6,619 bases of DNA from positions 1-6,619 of the forward strand of contig JAFYVO010000143.1 in assembly GCA_017549085.1 (NCBI GenBank), read 5' to 3'. Under the pieces are notes generated by a model. The model ran no database searches, had not been told where the DNA came from, and saw nothing but the letters and a program-made list of their open reading frames with translations. Each line of letters begins with the position of its first letter. Position 1 is the first letter of the stretch. The stretch is from Thermoguttaceae bacterium. Lineage in GTDB: Bacteria; Planctomycetota; Planctomycetia; Pirellulales; Thermoguttaceae. The position numbers and the translations under genes were made by a program. Positions 1-5,038 of this stretch are shown in pieces.

Positions 1-665
1 ACGTTGCGGACCAAATGCCGATGCGCCAAATGCAAGCGAATCCCTTCGTAAGGGTTCAGCAAACAGCAGTCAACGACGGCGACCGCGGTCGAGTTTTCCG
101 ACGCGACGCAAGGCGGATACGGAACCGGCGGCACGTCCGTTTGCTTCCATTCCGGATAGGTAACGACGACGCCGACGAGCGCGGAGTTAGAACCCTTTAA
201 CTCGATAAAGGGCGCGGCGTCCGGTTTCCCGCGGTTCGCGTAAGTAAGAAGGGTCGTTCCGGTCGGCTTTTCGTCTTTATTGACGACCGACGGCGCGACG
301 CGGTACGTCCCGGCGAGCGTCACCCCGGTCGGAATCGTCAGCGTTCCGTCGAAGCGGAAGCGCCCGGTCGGAAGTTCGACGACGCCCCCGCCCGCTTCTC
401 CGGCGGCGTTCAACGCTCGTTGGAGCGCCGCGGTCGAGTCGACCGTTTCGCTCGCGACGACGCCGAAGTCGAGCGCGTTCCAACGAACCCGCGCCGCGTT
501 CGGCGAATCGACGTCGACGACCGGGCCGCCGGTTTCGGCGTTTTGAACGATAAAACCGTTAAAACCGGCGTTCTCGAAGGCCGTCGACGCCGCCGTTTCG
601 AACGCGCCGACGCCCGCCGCCAACGCGCAACTTGTCATTAATATTAATAAGGAGTTCCAACGCAT
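1..665 (-). CDS. Secreted pectate-lyase/GH28-like beta-helix protein, N-terminal part (runs off left edge)
   Basis: The minus-strand frame opens at ATG 665 and stays open for 221 codons to the window edge, so the C-terminus is missing. An AAGGA ribosome-binding site lies at 676-680, ten bases before the ATG. Residues 1-21 look like a signal peptide: MRW, then a hydrophobic stretch, with likely cleavage after V-G-A. Residues 63-121 match the start of the Pectate_lyase_3 / glycosyl-hydrolase-28-related family: an N-A-L-D-F-G-V segment, a D-S-T-A-A-L-Q helix, then G-G-G-V-V-E-L-P, then the strand-turn pattern T-L-T-I-P-T-G-V-T-L-A-G-T. This is the entry to a right-handed parallel beta-helix. Family members bind or cleave polysaccharides (pectin, other uronates) outside the cytoplasm, but the catalytic region lies beyond the window, so activity and substrate cannot be judged. 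It lies downstream of the dihydrouridine synthase gene on the same strand, 165 bp away, and is probably a separate unit. Confidence is high that it is a real gene and good for the fold. Confidence 0.85.
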   Translation of the reverse strand, partial: MRWNSLLILMTSCALAAGVGAFETAASTAFENAGFNGFIVQNAETGGPVVDVDSPNAARVRWNALDFGVVASETVDSTAALQRALNAAGEAGGGVVELPTGRFRFDGTLTIPTGVTLAGTYRVAPSVVNKDEKPTGTTLLTYANRGKPDAAPFIELKGSNSALVGVVVTYPEWKQTDVPPVPYPPCVASENSTAVAVVDCCLLNPYEGIRLHLAHRHLVRN

Positions 666-699
666 TTTCAGTCGTTCCTTTCCGCGCTCCGCAAGCGCT

Positions 700-823
700 C
701 GATAAAATCGCTAAAAACCGCCCGGTTTCCCCGACGGAAAAAGCGAAACTCGGCGAAACCGCAAAAAGCCTTGTCGACGTTCGCAACGGCTTCGCGCCGC
801 CCGTTTCGCCGATAAAATCGCTA
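700..823. repeat. Two copies of a 14-bp direct repeat, 110 bp apart
   Basis: CGATAAAATCGCTA occurs at 700-713 and again at 810-823. Each copy contains the small palindrome CGAT-AAA-ATCG. A third, weaker relative (CGATAAAACTCG) lies at 839-850 inside the 3' end of dus. Both perfect copies lie just upstream of the beta-helix gene, so they could be protein-binding sites or remnants of duplicated sequence. The function is unknown. Confidence 0.5.
713..728 (-). terminator. Weak intrinsic terminator candidate after dus
   Basis: Read on the minus strand, AAACCG-GG-CGGTTT forms a short hairpin whose 3' arm runs into a U tract (TTTTTA). It sits about 100 bases past the dus stop and before the beta-helix start. 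The stem is short and the U tract overlaps it, so the call is weak. Confidence 0.25.
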
Positions 824-830
824 CAATCGT

Positions 831-1856
831 TCAATCTCGATAAAACTCGTCCAAAATTTCGAACCAACGCGCCGCTCTTTTGCACGTCGCGAACGCCAGC
901 CGCACCTCTTCGGTCTTCGGGTGAAGTTTCGCGTACGCGACGCCGAACTTGCGCATCTCGGTCGCGGTTCGCCGTTCGCCGTAAAGTTCGAGCGCGGCGC
1001 TAAAATGTTCCGCGATCGTCGCCTTTTGCTCCGCCAACGTCGGCGGCGCCGGGATCGGACGCCCTTCGACCGCCGCCTTGGCTTGCGTAAAGAGCCAAGG
1101 GTTCCCGATGATTCCGCGAGCCAGCGCGACGCCGTCGACGCCGCTTTCCCGCATTCGCCGAACGATCGTTTCCGCGTCGAAAAGGTCGCCGCACCCGAGA
1201 ATCGAAAAATCGGGACGATTTCGTTTAACCGCGACGTATTCCTTGACTTCGCGCAAAAAATCCCAATTCGCGACGCCGGTGTAACGCTCCAACACCGTCC
1301 GCCCGTGTATCGCGACGCCGTCGACGCCGACGTCGAGCAAGCCGTCGAGCAGCTCGAAAAAGGACTCGCGGCTCTTCGGCGAATCGTCGAAGCCGCGCCG
1401 CAATTTCGCCGTTACCGGAACGTCCGCCGGAACCGCCTCCCGCACCCGTCGCGCGATCTCGACCGCCCGCTCCGGCTCCGACGTCAGGAACCCGCCGCGA
1501 CTCTTCCCGACGACCTTGCGCACCGGGCAAGCGAAGTTCAAGTCCATCAGGTCGAACCCGAATTCGAGCAGTTTCAGCGCCGCCGGGACGAATTCGTCCG
1601 ACGACGAGCCCATCAACTGCGCCCCGGACGGCTTGTCGGAGTCGCGGGTCGCCAAATAAAGGCGCGACTTACTCTTTTTCGAAACGTTTAAGACAAATTG
1701 ATCGAGAAAAACCTCGCAGAGCGCGAACGACGCCCCGAACTTCCGCGCCAACCGTCGCATCGGCGCGTCCGAATAGCCGGAAAGGGGCGCCTGAATAATC
1801 GGCGTTCCCAAGTGCAGTTTGCCTATTTTCAACGGCGGAAAGAGCGGTTCGCTCAT
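831..1856 (-). CDS. dus: tRNA-dihydrouridine synthase (DusB-like)
   Basis: This 341-residue FMN enzyme would use NAD(P)H to reduce specific uridines of tRNA to dihydrouridine in the cytoplasm. Family signatures appear in order: Q-A-P-L-S-G-Y-S-D (22-30), which starts the TIM barrel; Q-L-M-G (80-83); N-F-A-C-P (107-111), with Cys110 as the expected general acid; T-A-K-L-R-R-G (149-155) and I-H-G-R-T (183-187), with Lys151 and His184 expected to contact FMN and substrate; G-C-G-D-L-F (221-226); and A-R-G-I-I-G-N-P-W-L-F (246-256), which binds FMN phosphate. Length is typical for the family. A longer frame begins at 1895, but ATG 1856 has an AAGGAG site six bases upstream and is the better start. 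The family's usual catalytic loop reads N-x-G-C-P; here Gly is Ala. The exact subfamily (DusA, B or C) and target uridine cannot be read with certainty, but the motifs look closest to DusB. It is transcribed divergently from the SPOR-like gene. Confidence 0.93.
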   Translation of the reverse strand: MSEPLFPPLKIGKLHLGTPIIQAPLSGYSDAPMRRLARKFGASFALCEVFLDQFVLNVSKKSKSRLYLATRDSDKPSGAQLMGSSSDEFVPAALKLLEFGFDLMDLNFACPVRKVVGKSRGGFLTSEPERAVEIARRVREAVPADVPVTAKLRRGFDDSPKSRESFFELLDGLLDVGVDGVAIHGRTVLERYTGVANWDFLREVKEYVAVKRNRPDFSILGCGDLFDAETIVRRMRESGVDGVALARGIIGNPWLFTQAKAAVEGRPIPAPPTLAEQKATIAEHFSAALELYGERRTATEMRKFGVAYAKLHPKTEEVRLAFATCKRAARWFEILDEFYRD

Positions 1857-2286
1857 ACGCGGCTCCTTATAATCATTATTTTCAAAAAAATCCATCCTTT
1901 TTTCGGTCGCCTCCCATTCGCTCGACGCGCCCCCTTTCCCCGGTTTTCCCGACGTTGAAGGGTCGATTCGCCGTCGTCCGTCAACCGCAAAACCCCAACA
2001 ATCGTTAAAACAAGATTAAAGCGCGGCGTCGTTTCAACCGATACGTTAAACACGCGATTTGTTCGACTCGTCCGGTCGGCGCGCTTTGCGTCGACGTTAA
2101 AATCGGATTTTTCGTCAATTCCCGTTCCTTCGCAAGGAGGCGAAGAGCGCGGCGGAGCGAAAAAACGTTAAAACCGGCAAGTTTAAACAATCGTTCGCTT
2201 TTCGATCGAGTTCGTTCAGTCGTTTCGTCGAGGCGCGCCAAGGAGGGCGGCTTTCGGCGGCGCGACGCAACCCTCAAGGGCGTTAC
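1857..2286. other. Divergent intergenic region between dus and the SPOR-like gene
   Basis: About 430 bp with no supportable gene. It must contain the leaders and promoters of both divergent genes, but no convincing -35/-10 pair is visible; the best single -10-like match on the plus strand is TAAAAT at 2098-2103, without a good -35. The motif CGTTAAA recurs (2003, 2044, 2094, 2164), and a GTTTAAAC palindrome lies near 2180. A perfect 6-bp hairpin at 2128-2145 (CTTCGC/GCGAAG) displays AAGGAG in its loop, with no start codon in useful range. Confidence 0.5.
1863..1868 (-). promoter_or_regulatory. Ribosome-binding site that fixes the dus start
   Basis: AAGGAG on the minus strand lies six bases before ATG 1856. 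It rules against the 13-residue N-terminal extension that starts at 1895, whose residues (M-D-F-F-E-N-N-D) come from this AT-rich leader and resemble no Dus start. Confidence 0.75.
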
Positions 2287-4062
2287 ATGCAACCGTTTCG
2301 TTCCAGTTTAAAATATATTCTGTTCCTTGCAATAGTCTGCGGCGGCGCGGAGGTCGGTTTCGGGCAATTTTCTTTCCCGCAAATGGGAAAAGCCGCCAAA
2401 GTCGAAGCCGATCCGAAGAAAGATTACTTCCTGAAAGACTCGGACGGCAACTGGCTCGCGATGGCGGCGAAGTTCTCCGACGAGAAAGCGGCGTACCGCG
2501 CGAAGAAACTCGCCTACGAACTCCGCAAAGCGTATAAAATGGAAGCGTTCGTCTTCAAGTTCGACCCGAGCCGCAACCTCGACGCGTTCTCGGCGGAGGT
2601 CGACGCGGCGAAAAACTTCCATTACCAAACGGCGCAAAGCGTCGAGTACGCGGTGCTCGTCGGCGGTTACCCGGTCGGCGACGACCTCGAACTCCAAAAA
2701 ACGCTCGACCGCCTGCGACGTTGCCAACCGGAGTCGCTCAAAGACGACCCGGCGAGCAAGGCCCTCGCGCAAAAATTCCAAGAGATGGCGCGCAAAGACC
2801 AAAAATACGCCGGTTACGGCCCGATGGGCGGCGCGTTCGCGGTGCCGAACCCGCTCCTGCCGAAGGAATTTTTCAGCCAAAAAGGGATCGTCGACTCTTA
2901 CGTCGAGAAGCTGAACTCCGACGGCAAATACAGCCTCCTGAACAACGATAAGCTGTACACCGTCCGCGTCGCGACCTTCTCCGGCGACGTCGCGATGTAC
3001 AAAAACACGCAAGGCCCGAAAACGGACGAAATGAAGAGCCGCCTGCGTTACGCCGGCCTCCGCGCCGCCGCTCTTTGCGAAGCCCTCCGAAACGCCGGCG
3101 TCGAGGCTTGGGAGTTCCACGACCGCGACTGCAGCTTCGTTACGGTCGGCTCCTTCGACTCTTACGGCGTCGAGCAAGCGAACGGTCAAATCGAGCTGAA
3201 CCCGAAAATCGATCAGATTATGAAAAAATACGGCGGCAAGCTCGTCGACGGCGCCGACGGTCGCTCGAAGTACCGCGCCTACACGGTCGTCGTCGACATT
3301 CCGGACCCGGAATCGACCGCGCTCCGTCCGAAGAAGAAGCGCCTCGAACTCGCCTGCGACCTGCGCCCGGTCATCATCGTCGTTCCGCAACGCTCCGGCG
3401 AAGCGAGCGTCCGCAAGATCGCGCTGGCCCAGCAAAAGATGCGCAAGGCCCAACGTCAAATCGAAGAGGCGAAAGCCGAACGCGCGCTGGCCGTCGCCGA
3501 CGCCAACCTGCGCGGCGCCGAACAATACGACGGCGAAACGATGGACTCCAACGAGCTCGTCCGCTCCGTCGCCCAAGCGCTCCAAGAACAAAACCAAGGG
3601 ATGACCGCCGACGCCGCGTTGGCCGCCGCGCAAAAAGCCGTCGTCGACTTTGAAACGACCGGCCGAGCTCCGGCGATCCTCCAAAACCTCCAAACCGCCC
3701 AAATGGCGCAAACCGCTCCGACGAACGCCCCGTACGCGGCGCAAGTCCCGCAGACCGCCCAAACGGCGCAATCCCCGCAAACCGCCGCCGCGCAAACGCC
3801 GTACAACCCGGCGCAAGCGCAAGCCGCTACGCAACAACGCCAAACGGCGCAAGCGCAAGCCGCTACGCAACAACGCCAAACGGCGCAAGCGCAAGCCGCT
3901 ACGCAACAACGTCAAACGGCGCAAGCGCAAACCGCTACGCAACAACGTCAAACGGCGCAAGCGCAAACCGCTACGCAACAACGTCAAACGGCGCAAACTC
4001 GCCCCTACGGCGCCGCGGCTCCGGTCCGTTCCGCGCAAAAACCGGCCGCTCCGACTTATTGA
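2287..4062 (+). CDS. Exported protein with two SPOR-like modules and a Q/A/T-rich repeat tail
   Basis: A 591-residue protein I cannot name. ATG 2287 follows AAGGG (2276-2280) by six bases. Residues 1-26 form a signal peptide (basic start, hydrophobic Y-I-L-F-L-A-I-V core, likely cleavage after G-F-G). Residues about 54-140 and about 224-292 each look like a SPOR-type alpha/beta module: a strand (Y-T-V-R-V-A-T-F-S-G at 224), a helix rich in Ala/Leu ending in Asn-Ala-Gly, then a strand F-V-T-V-G-S-F (284-290). SPOR domains bind denuded peptidoglycan glycan strands, so an envelope role is plausible but is only inferred from this pattern. Residues about 376-404 are charged and probably coiled-coil. 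From about 460 onward the sequence is low complexity (Gln, Ala, Thr, Pro) and includes five copies of AQAQ[A/T]ATQQRQT at 509-568. There is no transmembrane segment after the signal peptide and no catalytic motif. A strong hairpin follows the stop. The frame is certain; the function is open. Confidence 0.8.
   Translation: MQPFRSSLKYILFLAIVCGGAEVGFGQFSFPQMGKAAKVEADPKKDYFLKDSDGNWLAMAAKFSDEKAAYRAKKLAYELRKAYKMEAFVFKFDPSRNLDAFSAEVDAAKNFHYQTAQSVEYAVLVGGYPVGDDLELQKTLDRLRRCQPESLKDDPASKALAQKFQEMARKDQKYAGYGPMGGAFAVPNPLLPKEFFSQKGIVDSYVEKLNSDGKYSLLNNDKLYTVRVATFSGDVAMYKNTQGPKTDEMKSRLRYAGLRAAALCEALRNAGVEAWEFHDRDCSFVTVGSFDSYGVEQANGQIELNPKIDQIMKKYGGKLVDGADGRSKYRAYTVVVDIPDPESTALRPKKKRLELACDLRPVIIVVPQRSGEASVRKIALAQQKMRKAQRQIEEAKAERALAVADANLRGAEQYDGETMDSNELVRSVAQALQEQNQGMTADAALAAAQKAVVDFETTGRAPAILQNLQTAQMAQTAPTNAPYAAQVPQTAQTAQSPQTAAAQTPYNPAQAQAATQQRQTAQAQAATQQRQTAQAQAATQQRQTAQAQTATQQRQTAQAQTATQQRQTAQTRPYGAAAPVRSAQKPAAPTY
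3811..3990 (+). repeat. Five 36-bp in-frame tandem repeats
   Basis: Five head-to-tail 36-bp units begin at 3811, 3847, 3883, 3919 and 3955, followed by a 7-bp stub of a sixth. Each encodes 12 residues (AQAQxATQQRQT), so copy-number change keeps the frame. Units 1 and 2 are identical, unit 3 differs from them only by CGC to CGT, and units 4 and 5 are identical to each other, adding GCC to ACC (Ala to Thr). This pattern indicates recent stepwise duplication. Confidence 0.95.
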
Positions 4063-4078
4063 GCGGTCAAGATTTAAC

Positions 4079-4109
4079 GGTCGCGCCGAGTTTAACGCTC
4101 GACGCGACC
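4079..4109 (+). other. Strong RNA hairpin just after the SPOR-like gene
   Basis: GGTCGCG (4079-4085) pairs with CGCGACC (4103-4109). After one C/A mismatch, CGAG (4087-4090) pairs with CTCG (4098-4101) around a TTTAACG loop. It starts 17 bases past the stop codon and has no U tract, so it is more likely a 3'-end stabilising structure than a classical terminator. Confidence 0.55.
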
Positions 4110-4155
4110 AACCGAACGCCGCGCCGAACGGGTCGTCCCCAATCGGCGCGCCTCC

Positions 4156-4200
4156 GAGCGGTCGCGACGTTTTTTTCACCGTTTTACGTCGCGACCGCTC
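4156..4200. repeat. Perfect 15-bp inverted repeat with T-rich loop
   Basis: GAGCGGTCGCGACGT (4156-4170) is the exact reverse complement of 4186-4200. The 15-base spacer is T-rich (T6, CACCG, T4). No U tract follows on either side, so it does not fit a standard terminator. Candidate roles are a strong 3' RNA hairpin, a protein-binding site or the end of a small repeat element. Confidence 0.7.
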
Positions 4201-4296
4201 TTTGCGTCTCCCCCGCGCCCGACAATCAAACGACGCGGCGTTTTCCGCCGTCGAACGTCGCCAACGCTCTTTTCGTCTCCCCCGCGCCCGACAATC
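4186..4296. repeat. 42-bp imperfect direct repeat with 69-bp period
   Basis: Positions 4186-4227 and 4255-4296 match at 39 of 42 bases, sharing the core TCTCCCCCGCGCCCGACAATC. Similarity continues weakly past each copy, so the duplicated unit is probably about 69 bp. The first copy also supplies the right arm of the 15-bp inverted repeat. No gene or known element explains it. Confidence 0.7.
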
Positions 4297-4345
4297 GGAC
4301 AAACCGACGCTTTCCGTTTAAGCGCCAATTTTCAATTTTCGCGAC

Positions 4346-4365
4346 GCGCCGCTCGGCGTTTTTTT
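4346..4365 (+). terminator. Intrinsic terminator candidate for the SPOR-like gene
   Basis: CGCC (4347-4350), loop GCTC and GGCG (4355-4358) are followed directly by seven T residues (4359-4365). The stem is short but GC-only and the U tract is ideal. It lies about 285 bp after the SPOR-like stop on the same strand. Confidence 0.5.
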
Positions 4366-4402
4366 CCGCGTCCCCTCCTCTTCGGGCCTGAATTTAGCGT
4401 TT

Positions 4403-4434
4403 GCGCCAATAACGCCGACTAAATGGCGCTTTTT
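4403..4434 (+). terminator. Second intrinsic terminator candidate, ahead of the ncRNA promoter
   Basis: GCGCCA (4403-4408) pairs with TGGCGC (4424-4429), followed by TTTTT (4430-4434). A competing hairpin, TTTA-GCGTT (4393-4401) with AACGC (4411-4415) and TAAA (4420-4423), overlaps the first arm. It ends about 32 bases before the -10 box of the downstream RNA promoter, so it would insulate that promoter. Confidence 0.5.
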
Positions 4435-4465
4435 CTTCGGCGCCCCTTGCGGTTTCTCGACGACG

Positions 4466-4474
4466 TGTTATCAT
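4466..4474 (+). promoter_or_regulatory. Extended -10 promoter of the candidate ncRNA
   Basis: TGTTATCAT fits an extended -10 (TGnTATAAT) with one mismatch in the hexamer TATCAT (4469-4474). A poor -35 (TTGCGG, 4448-4453) is 15 bases upstream. Initiation about seven bases past the hexamer falls at G4481, exactly where the 20-bp closing stem of the RNA begins. That coincidence is the main support. Confidence 0.55.
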
Positions 4475-4480
4475 AAAGTC

Positions 4481-4707
4481 GCCCTTGACGGAGGGCGTTC
4501 GACCATTGCTTTCCGGGGGAGCCTACAACTTTGCCCGATGGCGCCTTAATTATCGAAAGTCGTTTTCGCGTAACGTCTTGCGCGACGCGCCGGCCCCTGC
4601 GCCGCCTCGTCGAATTTCAAGTCGTCGGCGTTTCCTCTTTCAAGGTTGCCGCATTTGTTTTTCGGGCTGCCTGCTGAGATTGTCGAACGCCGCCGTCAAG
4701 GGTTTTT
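4481..4707 (+). ncRNA. Rod-shaped non-coding RNA, possible 6S RNA
   Basis: Two segments about 200 bp apart are complementary over 20 bp: 4482-4491 pairs with 4693-4702, and 4494-4503 with 4682-4691, separated only by a small AG/G internal loop. The right arm is followed by TTTTT (4703-4707). The interior folds by eye as one rod. A large asymmetric bubble (4504-4532 against 4668-4681) comes first. Helices then follow at 4533-4538/4662-4667, 4540-4547/4642-4650, 4555-4559/4637-4641 and 4577-4580/4618-4621, capped by 4583-4587/4608-4612 with 4591-4594/4601-4604. An extended -10 box sits just upstream. A long rod with a closing stem and an asymmetric central bubble is the architecture of 6S RNA, which binds housekeeping RNA polymerase by mimicking an open promoter; GGGGAGCC in the bubble loosely recalls the GAGCC of E. 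coli 6S. Length (about 227 nt) is slightly long for 6S. Orientation is set by the promoter and U tract. Alternatives are another structured RNA or a small element with terminal inverted repeats, although no target duplication is seen. Confidence 0.6.
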
Positions 4708-4816
4708 GCTTTCTTGACGCGTCGCCGTAAACCGCGACGAGTTTCAAACGCCGAAAGAATTTTAACGATTTTAACAATTCTTCCGAATATCCCGCTTCTT
4801 CCTGTTTATTTGCCTC

Positions 4817-4850
4817 TTTCCCGCTTAAAATTCGGCGGAAAAGCGGGAAA
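4817..4850. repeat. Perfect 10-bp inverted repeat
   Basis: TTTCCCGCTT (4817-4826) is the reverse complement of AAGCGGGAAA (4841-4850), with a 14-base spacer. No U tract follows the stem on either strand, although T or A runs form its ends. It sits about 20 bases upstream of the weak promoter pair at 4868-4896, so an operator or leader hairpin is possible. Confidence 0.5.
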
Positions 4851-5025
4851 AATTCGGTCGGCGGCGCTTGATAAACCGCGACAATATGCGAAAATAAAAA
4901 AAATTTGCCGTCGGCGCATTATCCTTAGCGCGCCCCCTCTCTCCTCCTCGTCTCGCCGTCGACCGTTCGAGTCGCCGCTTTCCCCGTTTGCGGGAGCGTT
5001 TCGAGACGACCAAAAACGAAACGAT

Positions 5026-5031
5026 TATAAC
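5026..5031 (+). promoter_or_regulatory. -10-like box immediately before the ygiQ start (leaderless?)
   Basis: TATAAC (5026-5031) matches the -10 consensus at five of six positions and ends seven bases before ATG 5039, so initiation would fall at or next to the A of the start codon. No Shine-Dalgarno sequence precedes this ATG, unlike the other genes in the window. No good -35 is seen. Confidence 0.3.
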
Positions 5032-5038
5032 GATTACA

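Larger units (their letters stand above)
666..830. other. Structured spacer between dus and the beta-helix gene
   Basis: This stretch has no credible gene. It holds a 14-bp perfect direct repeat (700-713 and 810-823), a 10-bp perfect inverted repeat (750-759 against 803-812), and two short hairpins (715-728; 726-730 with 736-740). It must contain the 3' end of the dus transcript and/or the promoter of the beta-helix gene. No clear -35/-10 pair stands out on the minus strand. Confidence 0.5.
4708..5038. other. Intergenic region before the ygiQ homologue
   Basis: No supportable gene lies here; short frames are Arg-rich shadows of the neighbouring codon bias. Contents are an AT-rich patch with an ATTTTAACGATTTTAACAATT run (about 4759-4779), a 10-bp inverted repeat (4817-4850), and a possible sigma70-like pair with TTGATA (4868-4873), 17 bases and AAAATA (4891-4896). 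Next to that pair is a poly-A stretch (4891-4903). Confidence 0.4.

Noticed and set aside
921..1691. 256-codon open frame on the plus strand
   Set aside because: It is antisense to dus, full of Arg-rich runs, and explained by dus codon use.
831..1895. Longer dus frame with 13 extra N-terminal residues
   Set aside because: The extension is encoded by the AT-rich leader that contains the AAGGAG site. ATG 1856 has ideal spacing from it.
3811..3990. CRISPR array
   Set aside because: Units are directly adjacent with no spacers, and they are in frame within a protein gene.
2308..4302. 664-codon open frame on the minus strand
   Set aside because: It lies antisense to the SPOR-like gene, is extremely Arg/Leu/Val-rich, and mirrors the tandem repeat as R-L-R-R-L-T-L-L-R-S. 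It is a shadow of codon bias and has no family resemblance.
3650..4321. 223-codon plus-strand frame with K/R-rich repeats
   Set aside because: It is the +1 frame of the 36-bp repeat tract (L-R-N-N-x-K-R-R-K-R-K-P). The repeat is explained by the signal-peptide-bearing frame that starts at 2287.
4485..4730. 81-codon frame starting at TTG over the ncRNA
   Set aside because: No ribosome-binding site and no family resemblance. The same bases are needed for the 20-bp paired stem and inner helices, which explain the region better.
4817..4850. Intrinsic terminator
   Set aside because: The 10-bp stem is perfect, but no U tract follows it on either strand.
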